From: Brevibacillus_F sp035644815
GTDB taxonomy: Bacteria; Bacillota; Bacilli; Brevibacillales; Brevibacillaceae
Reading direction: 5' to 3'
Assembly (NCBI GenBank): GCA_035644815.1
Contig: DASQNU010000240.1
Span: 60,344-124,343 of the forward strand
DNA length: 64,000 nt
Numbering within the stretch: position 1 is the stretch's first letter; every line of letters starts with the position of its first letter. Position numbers and translations under genes: made by a program. This document shows positions 16,609 to 25,057 of this stretch, piece after piece. The notes under the pieces are model-generated. The model was not told where the DNA came from, ran no database searches, and saw only the letters and a program-made list of their open reading frames with translations.

Positions 16609-17046
16609 TTATTCAACCGAGGCTACAGCCGCTCTCAATCCAAGAAGATAGCTATCGACCCCAAACCCGCAGATTTGACCTTTTGCAATATCAGCAAAAA
16701 CGGAAAGATGCCGAAATGCTTCCCTGGCATGAATATTCGACATATGAACCTCAATAATAGGTACAGTAAGAATCGCTAAGGCATCCCGAATCCCGTAACT
16801 GTAATGCGTCCATGCCCCTGCATTCATGATCACCGCATCGATTCCCTCTTGAAAGGCTTGGTGTATCTTTTCGCACATCTCGCCTTCATGATTCGTGTGA
16901 AAGCACTCAATCACAACACCCAGCTCTTTGGCAAGCGCACTCAAACGCTCGTTGATTTCCTCAAGCGTAATGGTCCCATACTGCACCGGATCCCTTTTGC
17001 CGAACATATTATGATTGATTCCATGGAGCATCAGAATGTTTTTCAT
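16609..17046 (-). CDS. aroQ: type II 3-dehydroquinate dehydratase-like protein
   Basis: Protein of 145 residues, the length of type II dehydroquinases, which dehydrate 3-dehydroquinate to 3-dehydroshikimate. The catalytic Arg/Tyr block is GKRDPVQYG, with NHEGEM, NAGAWTHYS, and EVHMSNIHAREAFRH holding the catalytic His and the SNIHARE anchor. The loop normally reading NGPNLN is HGINHN here, and NPGAYTH is NAGAWTH, so the substrate-binding lid is altered. It ends an operon of CoA and ThDP enzymes rather than an aromatic-biosynthesis operon. It may be a true AroQ or a relative acting on another cyclic polyol. Confidence 0.85.
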   Translation of the reverse strand: MKNILMLHGINHNMFGKRDPVQYGTITLEEINERLSALAKELGVVIECFHTNHEGEMCEKIHQAFQEGIDAVIMNAGAWTHYSYGIRDALAILTVPIIEVHMSNIHAREAFRHLSVFADIAKGQICGFGVDSYLLGLRAAVASVE

Positions 17047-17065
17047 CGGCTATTTCTCCTTGACT

Positions 17066-17920
17066 TCAATTCGCTTTTTTATCGGGCTTGATAAATGGAA
17101 AGTATGTTCGTGAATGCTTATCCAGATATTCTTTTGCTCGAAGTAAGCAACGACGTGAAAATTCTTCATACCCCAGCTCCTGCACACGTTTGACGTGAGG
17201 CAACTCGATTGAGTACGGAATCTCGGGAATCCGACTTACGATACTCGCTATATCGATCCCTCCCTCCCCTACATACACACGAGCCTCCCGAAGGATACGT
17301 GTCATTTCTTCGATGGAATCCGGGATTTCCGCAGGAGCGTCACATAGGTGCAGAAAACGGAACCATTCGCGCGGGACTGCATCGAGATCCTCCAGCTTCT
17401 CGCTCGCACGGTGGAAGTGATGCAAATCAAGCATGAGACCCGCATTCTCGCGTTTGACGGTATGCAGTACGTCGAGTGCACCGGCAAGATTCCGTACACT
17501 GGCAATCGGTACGAACTCCAACTCTACGGTCAGTCCATACGGCTTTGCCAAGTCGCAAAGTTCAGCGAAGCGCTCGATCGCAAAGGTACGATCATCTGTC
17601 CAAATGCTGCTTAGTACATGACGTCCCCCGAGTTCTGCTGCGGCTTCAAAAGAAGGGACATACAGCTTCGGATCAACACCATCGTAAATCCGGGCCAACT
17701 CGATATCCAAGAGCTTTATGCCCGTATCGGCTAACGCCTGCTTGGTTCTTCTCATCAACGCTTTGTTGTCAGCCAGTGAAAAATTGGGTTCGCCTTCAAG
17801 TCCCATGTAGATCGGTCGTAAACTGACGAAATCATATCCGGTACGCGCGGCGATATAGGTCATCTCGTCCGGTGGGCAGCCCAGCACGGTCAGATAGGCC
17901 AAGGAAAATTGTCTTGCCAC
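17066..17920 (-). CDS. sugar phosphate isomerase/epimerase-type TIM barrel protein
   Basis: Xylose-isomerase-like TIM barrel of 284 residues from a GTG start with a GGAGG site. Metal-site residues sit on successive strands: LTVELEFVPIASVRN, LMLDLHHFHRAS, FLHLCDAP and YVGEGGIDIASI. The family covers hydroxypyruvate isomerase, inosose dehydratase and 3-dehydroshikimate dehydratase. Because the next gene is dehydroquinase-like and a shikimate kinase is divergent, 3-dehydroshikimate dehydratase is one possibility, but nothing in the sequence decides it. The gap to the aroQ-like gene is 19 bp. Confidence 0.85.
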   Translation of the reverse strand: MARQFSLAYLTVLGCPPDEMTYIAARTGYDFVSLRPIYMGLEGEPNFSLADNKALMRRTKQALADTGIKLLDIELARIYDGVDPKLYVPSFEAAAELGGRHVLSSIWTDDRTFAIERFAELCDLAKPYGLTVELEFVPIASVRNLAGALDVLHTVKRENAGLMLDLHHFHRASEKLEDLDAVPREWFRFLHLCDAPAEIPDSIEEMTRILREARVYVGEGGIDIASIVSRIPEIPYSIELPHVKRVQELGYEEFSRRCLLRAKEYLDKHSRTYFPFIKPDKKAN

Positions 17921-17971
17921 CCTGTTGTTTTCCTCCCATCATCGGATGATTCATTCGATTCAATCAAACCA

Positions 17972-19402
17972 TTACTTTTCCATTTCCGCGTCATAAAACT
18001 CACCAAACAATTCTTCATCAGAGGGTCGGTCTTCCGGGATCGGGCGGGAAACCCATGTCGTATTCATATAGTGTTTGAGGTGGACGTTTTCCGAAACGAT
18101 ATTTCCTCCCCATGTCCCACATCCTAAGCTAGAGGTCATCGGCATGCCATTGTTGAATGCACCCGCATTGGCTTTGGATTGGGGTTGGCGAACCATGATA
18201 CGGCTCACCGGTGCTGCCAGGGCAAGGCGATGAATGTGATCATCATTAAACGAATAGATCCCGCAGGAGTGTCCTTTCCCTCCTACCTCGTAGATCGCCC
18301 GCATCATTTCAAGGGCATTTTCGAACTCACCCTCGTATTTATATACGGCCAGCAGAGTAGTCAACTTTTCACCAGAGAAGGGATGCTCTTTCCCGATGCC
18401 GTCTCCCCTGACGATGATAAATTTGCGATCGGCCGGGATACAAAATCCGGCTATCTCCGCCAATTTTTGCGGCGCTTGGGCGACTGTCGTAGGAAGACGA
18501 TGTCCATCAGCGTCCCACATGACCGCACGTAATTTTGCTTTCTCGTCTTCGCTAGCCAAATACCCTCCCACACGCACTAACTGCTGCAGCATCTCGTCAA
18601 AAATCTTTTCACTAATAATGAGGTTACCGTCAGCAGAACATCCGGAACCAAAGTCCGAAGTCTTGCTCAACATGGTATTATTGGCGGCATCTGCGAGATC
18701 CGCTGTTTCATCGATGATCATGGTAGCATTCCCGGCTCCTACCCCGTATGCTGGCGTACCTGAACTATAGGCGCTTTTCACCATGTCCTTCCCGCCCGTT
18801 GCGAGCACCAGGTCTGCCCGTTCCATCAGCGTTTTGGTCATGGGGATATTCACGTTAGTCAAGCATTGCAAAATGTCTGCCGGTGCGCCTTCCCTTTCCA
18901 ATGCTTCTCTCATCAAGCGAACCGTTTCAAATGAGGTGTTCTTGGCTCGAGGATGAGGAGAGAAAATGACAACGTCACGCGCTTTGATGGCATAAATGGC
19001 GGTACCCGCTGGAGTAAGGTCGGGGTTGGTGGTCGGGACGATGGATGCGATAATGCCAACGGGTTTTACGTATTTCACAATTCCTTTTTCCGGGATTTCC
19101 TCAATGATTCCCACACTTTTTTGGCGGAGCGCGTCCCTCAAGATCCCGCGGATTTTGAACCGCTTGTTCAAGCGGCTCACGTGATCACCCAACCGGCTTT
19201 CTTCAATGCCCATATCTACGAGACGGGCGAACGTTTTTTTGTTGGAAACAGCCCATGCGACCGCTTGACATAAACGATCCACTCTCTCCTGGTCGTATGT
19301 TTCGATGATCGCAAGCGCTTTTCTGGCTCTTTCAAATGCTTCTTCCAACTCTCTTTGCTGTTCCTCCGTCAGTTCAGTTGTTCTCACTTTACCTTCTCCC
19401 AT
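17972..19402 (-). CDS. CoA-acylating aldehyde dehydrogenase (sulfoacetaldehyde/acetaldehyde type)
   Basis: NAD(P)-dependent acylating aldehyde dehydrogenase of 476 residues. It shows the ALDH core GIIASIVPTTNPDLTPAGT, AIKARDVVIFSPHPRAKN, and the catalytic Cys in SDFGSGCSADGNLII. The subfamily converts an aldehyde plus CoA to an acyl-CoA; SauS (sulfoacetaldehyde) and the EutE/AdhE-type enzymes belong here. It follows the ThDP enzyme by 18 bp. A decarboxylating ThDP enzyme that makes an aldehyde, followed by this enzyme making its CoA ester, would be a coherent pair. The aldehyde is not known. Confidence 0.87.
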   Translation of the reverse strand: MGEGKVRTTELTEEQQRELEEAFERARKALAIIETYDQERVDRLCQAVAWAVSNKKTFARLVDMGIEESRLGDHVSRLNKRFKIRGILRDALRQKSVGIIEEIPEKGIVKYVKPVGIIASIVPTTNPDLTPAGTAIYAIKARDVVIFSPHPRAKNTSFETVRLMREALEREGAPADILQCLTNVNIPMTKTLMERADLVLATGGKDMVKSAYSSGTPAYGVGAGNATMIIDETADLADAANNTMLSKTSDFGSGCSADGNLIISEKIFDEMLQQLVRVGGYLASEDEKAKLRAVMWDADGHRLPTTVAQAPQKLAEIAGFCIPADRKFIIVRGDGIGKEHPFSGEKLTTLLAVYKYEGEFENALEMMRAIYEVGGKGHSCGIYSFNDDHIHRLALAAPVSRIMVRQPQSKANAGAFNNGMPMTSSLGCGTWGGNIVSENVHLKHYMNTTWVSRPIPEDRPSDEELFGEFYDAEMEK

Positions 19403-19420
19403 ATGGATCCTCCTCTGTGA

Positions 19421-21187
19421 TTAGGCATCGACTGCGACATGATGTACGTTCTTATCCGGCGAGTAAATGTCCATAATATTCCAGTGGCCTGCAGTTGGCG
19501 TCGGAATATTCTGCATTTGAACATCGATGACAGCCGGCTTCCTGGAAGAAATCGCTTTTTCAAGAGCCTCTCGAAACTCGGCTGCTGATTGAATCTGTAC
19601 GCCATCGATGCCATAGGCCCGAGCGATTGCCGCATAGTCCGGAGAATACGGCACACCATCCCGTTTGAATAACGTGCCCAGCGTGGTGCCGAAATGAGCC
19701 TTTTGCAAACCCGCAATCGTCCCGAATGCATAGTTATTCATAATGACCCATACGACAGGGATATTTTCCTCAGCTGCGGTTGCCAGCAGCGCAGGATTTT
19801 GCCCAAAGCCACCGTCCCCTACCAAGGAGATGACTACACGGTCTGGCTGCGCTAGTTTTGCTCCTAACGCCGCCGGAGCGCCGAAGCCCATTGTCGCCAA
19901 GCCCCCTGGCGTCAGTACCGTTCCAGGCTCAAAGACAGGAAATTGCTGACCCACCCCGTTTTTGTTCCATCCGACATCTGTAGTGATGATCGCGTTTCTC
20001 GGCAACACCTCACGCAACTCTTGCAGGATTCGCTGCGGTGTCATAGGAAAGGCATCAGACTGAATATGCTCCCGGTTTTGCTCTTGAAACTTGGCACGAT
20101 TCGCGGCAATCTGCTGGATGAGCGCTTCGTTTCGTCTTCCATTGGGCAAAATCTCTCTTGCCACACGAATGAGTACGCTCAACGCTTGTTTCAAATCCGC
20201 TACAACGCCGATTTCTACCGGATAATTTCTGCCAATCTCACCTGGATCGATATCGATATGAATCAGCTTTGTTTTCGGAATATCAAACGTGTATTCGTTT
20301 TCCCAAGAGCTCGAATCCGCTTCAGCGAAACGAGTACCCAGGGCAAGAATCAGATCCGCGTTGCGGGTGGTATCATTGATGAACGCGGTTCCCCAAAAGC
20401 CGGTCATCCCTAGTGTTAATGGATGGTCATCAGGAAGAGCACCTTTTCCCATCAAGCTATGGGCGACAGGAATGCTCAAGTGGTCCACGAGTTCCTTTAA
20501 TTCTGCCGCAGCATCAGCGAGCAGAATCCCACCGCCAACGTAGAACACGGGGCTTTTTGCCTGGATGAGTGTTTCGATAATCCGTACAGCCGTCTCCTGA
20601 TCGATGGAAGGTTTATGAAGCTTTCTGGTATGCTGCTTTACCTTTTCGAACAGCTCCACATTGATTTCCATCGAAAAGATGTCCATGGGAACTGAAATCA
20701 AGACAGGCCCTGGTCTGCCGCTTTCCGCCAATTGAAACGCCTTATCCAAAATTTGCGGGAACAAGTCTGGACGATCGACGCGCCATGCACGTTTGACAAA
20801 TGGACGATAAATTTCATATTGCGCAGCATCGGCATGTAGGTTCACTTCTTGATGGGGATGCTTGCCGTAGTAGTGACTGGGCACATCTCCGGCTATGACG
20901 ACCATCGGGATGGAATCCAGCGCAGCATTTGCTACCCCTGTCGCAGCGTTCGTGAGTCCTGGTCCCAAATGGCTTAGCACGACGGCCGTCTGCTTTTTCG
21001 CGCGGGCATATCCGTCTGCCATGTGAGCAGCAATCTGTTCATGTCTGGTGTTGACAAATTTGATCGTGCTGTTTTCCAATGCGGTCAAGACCGCGATATT
21101 GGTATGCCCGCACAGTCCAAAGAGATGCTCGACTCCCCGGTCTTCCAAATATTTGACTAATTGATGTGAGACAAGATCTTTTTTCAT
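19421..21187 (-). CDS. thiamine diphosphate-binding enzyme (acetolactate synthase/decarboxylase-like)
   Basis: ThDP enzyme of 588 residues with all three domains: Pyr (residues 1-180, catalytic Glu in VNTRHEQIAAHMADGYARA), a central domain (about 200-330) and the PP domain with the metal-binding VVISLVGDGGFGQNPALLATAA and NNYAFGTIAG. It resembles large acetolactate synthase subunits, glyoxylate carboligase and 2-oxoacid decarboxylases, but no regulatory small subunit is nearby and the neighbours are catabolic. A carboligase or decarboxylase acting between the citrate-synthase-like protein and the acylating aldehyde dehydrogenase is likely. An AGGAGG site precedes the ATG. Confidence 0.87.
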   Translation of the reverse strand: MKKDLVSHQLVKYLEDRGVEHLFGLCGHTNIAVLTALENSTIKFVNTRHEQIAAHMADGYARAKKQTAVVLSHLGPGLTNAATGVANAALDSIPMVVIAGDVPSHYYGKHPHQEVNLHADAAQYEIYRPFVKRAWRVDRPDLFPQILDKAFQLAESGRPGPVLISVPMDIFSMEINVELFEKVKQHTRKLHKPSIDQETAVRIIETLIQAKSPVFYVGGGILLADAAAELKELVDHLSIPVAHSLMGKGALPDDHPLTLGMTGFWGTAFINDTTRNADLILALGTRFAEADSSSWENEYTFDIPKTKLIHIDIDPGEIGRNYPVEIGVVADLKQALSVLIRVAREILPNGRRNEALIQQIAANRAKFQEQNREHIQSDAFPMTPQRILQELREVLPRNAIITTDVGWNKNGVGQQFPVFEPGTVLTPGGLATMGFGAPAALGAKLAQPDRVVISLVGDGGFGQNPALLATAAEENIPVVWVIMNNYAFGTIAGLQKAHFGTTLGTLFKRDGVPYSPDYAAIARAYGIDGVQIQSAAEFREALEKAISSRKPAVIDVQMQNIPTPTAGHWNIMDIYSPDKNVHHVAVDA

Positions 21188-21236
21188 ATCTGTTGTTTCC
21201 TCCTTACATCAGGCATTATCTAATCGGACCTTCTCG

Positions 21237-21250
21237 ATAAAGCGCTTTCA
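21237..21250 (-). promoter_or_regulatory. cre-like box
   Basis: Minus strand TGAAAGCGCTTTAT, one mismatch to the CcpA consensus WGWAARCGYTWWCW, in the 98-bp gap before the ThDP gene. If used, it would act as a roadblock within the operon. Confidence 0.5.
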
Positions 21251-21285
21251 TGAACGTGTTTGTTTACAATCAGAAAAAAAGTCTG

Positions 21286-22125
21286 TCAGTCTTTTTCCAA
21301 ATGTCGCAGCCCGGGACCTGAATATCGGACCAGATCATCGCGGTTCGGACACGGCCCTTTTATTAATACGTGATTTTGCAATTCTTCCAAGGCATGCGCT
21401 ACGATTCCCATGCCGCGTGATAACGCAAAGATCCCTTTGGCCGATTCAGCTGGAATAGAAAGTTCACATTGGATAGCGGCGGCCACTCCATCCACATTCA
21501 TCGTCATTTTTTTCTTTTTTCGCAATTCCAATTGCCGTCTGAATTCTTCCGCCATCTGTAAATAGTTCCCCGCTATTTCCCCATCTGCCACGAGTGCTTC
21601 CGCAAGTGCATACAACCTCTTAATCCGCGGGTCATCATCATGCAGCTGATGGCCAATCCCCGCTAGTTTTTCTCTTTTCCGTTCCAATACATCGAGCTGT
21701 ACCGCCACCACATCGGCGAGAGCCCGTTCAGGATTCGCTTCGAGCATAGCATTGGTTTGATAAAACAATGCCATGGCCCGCTCCGCTGCTCCACCATGTA
21801 TATCGCCTAGCATGTTGATCCCAGTGGCGACACATGAATTAAAGGAGACACCACAGGTTGCCGCCATTCTTGCCGCGGCTATGGACGGCGCTCTGGGACC
21901 ATGGTCCGCTCCTGCTACTAAAACGCTTTCAAGCAATCGCGCTTTTTTTTCGCTGAGTACTTCTCCGCAAAGAAGCAAATACAACATTTGACTGTAAGAA
22001 ATGGTCCCGATCAATTCTTCGATCGGATATCCCCTGATGATGATCTCGTTTTTCTTGATATCGCTGATGGCCGTATCCCACCAGACTGCTCCATTGGCAT
22101 ATGCATCCAAAGCGCTTCTGCTCAT
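21286..22125 (-). CDS. short citrate synthase-like / citryl-CoA lyase-like protein
   Basis: Protein of 279 residues, much shorter than citrate synthase (about 370-430), matching the truncated citryl-CoA lyase type. Citrate-synthase segments are IIIRGYPIEELIGTISYSQMLYLLL, GADHGPRAPSIAAARMAA, GINMLGDIHGGAAE and the late SRGMGIVAHALEEL. Such proteins cleave or form a C-C bond between a CoA ester and a 2-oxoacid. It is the first gene of the LysR-linked operon. The promoter before it has TATACT (22178-22173) with a poor -35, fitting activator dependence. Confidence 0.82.
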   Translation of the reverse strand: MSRSALDAYANGAVWWDTAISDIKKNEIIIRGYPIEELIGTISYSQMLYLLLCGEVLSEKKARLLESVLVAGADHGPRAPSIAAARMAATCGVSFNSCVATGINMLGDIHGGAAERAMALFYQTNAMLEANPERALADVVAVQLDVLERKREKLAGIGHQLHDDDPRIKRLYALAEALVADGEIAGNYLQMAEEFRRQLELRKKKKMTMNVDGVAAAIQCELSIPAESAKGIFALSRGMGIVAHALEELQNHVLIKGPCPNRDDLVRYSGPGLRHLEKD

Positions 22126-22207
22126 TGATGACCCACCCCTCTCTTTTCATCGATGACGTACTCTTGTTTCACAGTATAGCTGGCGCATCATTATTAATAA
22201 AATGAAT

Positions 22208-22232
22208 AAAACTCATGATTTCCATGAGTTTT
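22208..22232 (-). terminator. terminator after the LysR gene
   Basis: Minus strand hairpin with 10-bp perfect arms (AAAACTCATG/CATGAGTTTT) and a 5-nt loop overlapping the LysR stop codon, followed by ATTCATTTTATT. It separates the regulator gene from the operon it probably controls. Confidence 0.7.
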
Positions 22233-23130
22233 AGGAATTGCTAATCGGATGAAATTTGTTTTGTTCGACGAATTGTTTAAACCGTTTGACGGCGGGAGAC
22301 AAGTAACGATCCGACCTCCACACCATTTGAATTTGTCTTCTGCATGGCGGATTGGAGACGGTGAGAAGAGAGATTTTTGTCAAATCCAGCCCTGGAATAT
22401 ATGGGATCAGGGCGACTCCAAAATTGGCGGCCACAAAACCCGCTATGGTAGCATCCCCGACTCCTTCAAAGGAAACAGTCGGATTGAACCCCGCTTCTAG
22501 ACATAGGTGCTCAATCACATCCCGGATTCCGCTTTCCTGTTTATACAAGACAAACGGTTCATCAGCAACTTCATGCAATTCGACTGCTTCTCGATTCGCT
22601 AGTCGATGATTTTTGGGAACGATCAGATATAACGGCTCATCAATTACCGGAACTGATTCCATACAGGTAAGCTTCAGCTGCTCGTGTGGCGTGCAAAATC
22701 CGAGATCGATTTCACCTGCTTCAAGCAGATTCATGATTTTCTTGGTGGAGTCTTGGGTCAGCTGAAACTGGATCGCCGGGAATTGTTCGCGAAAAACACT
22801 GATCAAGTCAGGGACAAAACTAGATCCCAGCGTATGGATGAAGGCAAGCGAAATACTTCCGTGGAAGGGGTCATCCAAATCCTTGATCTCTTGCTTGGCC
22901 AACATGATTTCCTGTATGGCCCGATTCACGTAGGGTAATAGAATTTCTCCGTATCGATTGAGCGTCACCCCACGGATTTTTCGATCGAACAAGGGAACGC
23001 CCAATTCCTCCTCAAGCTTCGCAATCGATCGACTGAGTGCCGATTGGGTAAGAGCCAGTTCCTCTGAGGCTTTCGTGAAGTTCTGATACTTTGCCAGGGC
23101 CTGAAAATACTCAAGCTGTTGCCACTCCAT
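22231..23130 (-). CDS. LysR-family transcriptional regulator
   Basis: Regulator of 299 residues. The N-terminal winged HTH is MEWQQLEYFQALAKYQNFTKA then LTQSALSRSIAKLEEELGVPLFDR (residues 1-62). The effector-binding domain runs from about 90 to the end. It is upstream of the citryl-CoA lyase-like operon on the same strand and divergent from the shikimate kinase gene, so it could regulate both. Two copies of ACACATATG (23145-23153 and 23200-23208) lie in the divergent promoter region and may be binding sites. The coinducer is unknown. Confidence 0.92.
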   Translation of the reverse strand: MEWQQLEYFQALAKYQNFTKASEELALTQSALSRSIAKLEEELGVPLFDRKIRGVTLNRYGEILLPYVNRAIQEIMLAKQEIKDLDDPFHGSISLAFIHTLGSSFVPDLISVFREQFPAIQFQLTQDSTKKIMNLLEAGEIDLGFCTPHEQLKLTCMESVPVIDEPLYLIVPKNHRLANREAVELHEVADEPFVLYKQESGIRDVIEHLCLEAGFNPTVSFEGVGDATIAGFVAANFGVALIPYIPGLDLTKISLLTVSNPPCRRQIQMVWRSDRYLSPAVKRFKQFVEQNKFHPISNS

Positions 23131-23196
23131 ATCGATACCTCCCTACACATATGGCTGCGAGAAAAGCCTTTTTATCGCGGTCCGCATGCAATTTGA

Positions 23197-23226
23197 TTGA
23201 CACATATGTCTTCCTCACAGCATAAT
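23197..23226 (+). promoter_or_regulatory. promoter of the shikimate kinase gene
   Basis: TTGACA (23197-23202), 18-bp spacer, CATAAT (23221-23226), 42 bp before the start codon. One of the two ACACATATG repeats overlaps the -35 box and spacer. Confidence 0.7.
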
Positions 23227-23268
23227 AGACGCAAGAAAAATCATCCTGATATAGAAAGAGCGTTATAA

Positions 23269-23820
23269 ATGACTGAAAATACAAACATATCCATTCGCGA
23301 AAAAAATATTGCCTTCATCGGTTTTATGGGCGCCGGTAAAACGACCATTGGCCAGCTTGTCGCCAAGAAATTATATCGTGATTTCATTGATATCGATCAA
23401 GAAATCGAAAAACGCTACAAAATGCCGGTCTCACAGATCTTCCAAGAATTCGGGGAAACGGAATTTCGAAAAATGGAGCGGGAACTGATCGTTTCACTCT
23501 GTACAAGTAGCCGATTGAAGATTATCTCATTAGGTGGCGGAGCTTACTTGCAGGAAGAAGTGAGAAAAGCTTGTTTGTCTCATTGCATTGTGTTTTTTAT
23601 CGATTTGTCATGGGAATCTTGGAAGGAACGAATTCCCTTGATCATCGACAGCCGTCCCGTCCTTCAGAATAAATCGTTAGATGAAATTGAAAACTTGTTT
23701 CTGAGCAGACGAACGGCCTATTCGCTCCATCATTCCAAAATCTCTACAAGCGAAATAGACCCAGAGACAGCCGCTGAGCAAATCGTGGAAGCCCTCAAGC
23801 TGGCATGGGAACTTTATTAA
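23269..23820 (+). CDS. aroK: shikimate kinase
   Basis: P-loop kinase of 183 residues (family about 170-180) that phosphorylates shikimate to shikimate 3-phosphate. Walker A is GFMGAGKTTIG (about residues 18-28). The shikimate-binding Asp is in DIDQEIEKR, the Arg in ETEFRKMEREL, the GGG in SLGGGAYLQ, and the LID-region arginines in SRPVL and SRRTAYSLH. All substrate residues look intact. Being divergent from a LysR operon ending in a dehydroquinase-like gene, it may serve that pathway rather than, or as well as, housekeeping aromatic synthesis. Confidence 0.9.
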   Translation: MTENTNISIREKNIAFIGFMGAGKTTIGQLVAKKLYRDFIDIDQEIEKRYKMPVSQIFQEFGETEFRKMERELIVSLCTSSRLKIISLGGGAYLQEEVRKACLSHCIVFFIDLSWESWKERIPLIIDSRPVLQNKSLDEIENLFLSRRTAYSLHHSKISTSEIDPETAAEQIVEALKLAWELY

Positions 23821-23837
23821 ACCGTATAAAATTTAAG

Positions 23838-23897
23838 CAGGCTCCCTTCTTGGTTCGTGACGTGAGGTTTCTTCACTGCGATTCAAACGGGAGCCTG
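23838..23897. terminator. long hairpin between convergent genes
   Basis: CAGGCTCCC (23838-23846) pairs with GGGAGCCTG (23889-23897) across a 42-nt loop that itself contains a small hairpin. It has no proper U run, so it is a weak terminator candidate for the converging kinase and LacI genes. Confidence 0.45.
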
Positions 23898-23926
23898 ATG
23901 TTGTTTATCGGGAGTCATTCGCGGTT

Positions 23927-24946
23927 TTAAGGAGAACAAGATTCACGCACCACTAGCGTCGGTTTTAAAATGATTCGCTTCGGATCGTCGTCCAAGCCCA
24001 AAATGCGCTGATGCAACAGATCAGCAGCGTTCATGCCCACAAGCTCAGGCGTTGCTGCAATGGTAGTGAGACTGGGATTGTATATGGCAGCCTCTTTGAT
24101 ATTGTCGAATCCAACAATCGCCAAATCTTTGCCTGGTGTCATTCCTGCCTCCTTCAGACCGTGAATCACCCCAAACGATACGACGTCATTGTAGCAAAAC
24201 GCTGCTGTCGGTGGGTTGGGATGGCGCAGGATTTTCCGCAGCACCTCCACCCCGCCTTGTGTGGTGGCTGGCCCTTCCACCCAGAGCGTTGGATCGATTT
24301 CGATTCCTGCTTCCTGCAAAGCAAGCTGATATCCACGATAACGATCTTTCCAGGCAGTAGACTCAGAAGGTCCCCCGAGAAAAGCAATTCTGCGATGTCC
24401 CAATCGAATGAGATGATCCACCGCCATTTTTCCTCCCTGTACGTTGTCGATCCCCACATAGTCACAGTTTGCACCCGGAATATCTTTCGCTACCAGCACG
24501 ACCGGAATATCCCATTTTCGAAGTATCTCGATCGTTTCCGGGTTACTGTTTGTGACAGGACTCAGAATCACCCCGCCCACTCTGTATTCCAGCATGTTAG
24601 ACAGCAAGGCATCCTGCTTTGTCTTCATATCGAAGGTGGTACCCAGAATCACCGTATACCCATCTTTGTCCAGCGACTGATGGACTCCTACCAGCAATTC
24701 AGAAAAAAACGGGTTATCAATCTCTGTGATAAGCAATCCAACGGTCGAAGAATGCTGGGAACGAAGATTCGCAGCCACTCGATCATACACGTAGCCTAGC
24801 TCTCGCATTGACTGCAATACTTTTTTACGAGTAGCCTCGGAAATATTCTTGCTTCCCCGAACGATTAATGATGCGGTAGCCCGTGACACACCGGCATGTT
24901 CTGCCACTTGCTGGAGTGTGACTCGGTTCCGTTTTTCTCGTTTCAC
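23927..24946 (-). CDS. LacI-family transcriptional regulator
   Basis: Repressor of 339 residues from the GTG at 24946, which has an AGGTGA site about 8 nt upstream; an ATG 33 bp earlier is possible. The HTH is VTLQQVAEHAGVSRATASLI, the hinge is YDRVAANLRSQ, and the periplasmic-binding-like core follows (STVGLLITEIDNPFFSELL through HRRIAFLGGPSEST). It is the last gene of the dehydrogenase-TRAP operon. ATAS in the recognition helix replaces the usual ATVS. It is the best candidate for binding the palindromes at 16580, 29219 and 29327. Confidence 0.92.
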   Translation of the reverse strand: MKREKRNRVTLQQVAEHAGVSRATASLIVRGSKNISEATRKKVLQSMRELGYVYDRVAANLRSQHSSTVGLLITEIDNPFFSELLVGVHQSLDKDGYTVILGTTFDMKTKQDALLSNMLEYRVGGVILSPVTNSNPETIEILRKWDIPVVLVAKDIPGANCDYVGIDNVQGGKMAVDHLIRLGHRRIAFLGGPSESTAWKDRYRGYQLALQEAGIEIDPTLWVEGPATTQGGVEVLRKILRHPNPPTAAFCYNDVVSFGVIHGLKEAGMTPGKDLAIVGFDNIKEAAIYNPSLTTIAATPELVGMNAADLLHQRILGLDDDPKRIILKPTLVVRESCSP

Positions 24947-25057
24947 GATTGGAATCACCTGCTTGCCGCAAATTGTCAATGATTTATAAATATTATTTTA
25001 TCACTGCCCGATACTTTCAGATAGGCAGGAATCTTGGCCTCTTGCCACCCGTACATT

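Noticed and set aside
19421..21187. Sulfoacetaldehyde acetyltransferase (Xsc) as the identity of the ThDP enzyme, to pair with a sulfoacetaldehyde-type dehydrogenase
   Set aside because: The N-terminal and catalytic segments follow the acetolactate-synthase pattern (LFGLCGHTNIAVL) rather than what I recall of Xsc, and no sulfonate transporter or phosphotransacetylase is adjacent.
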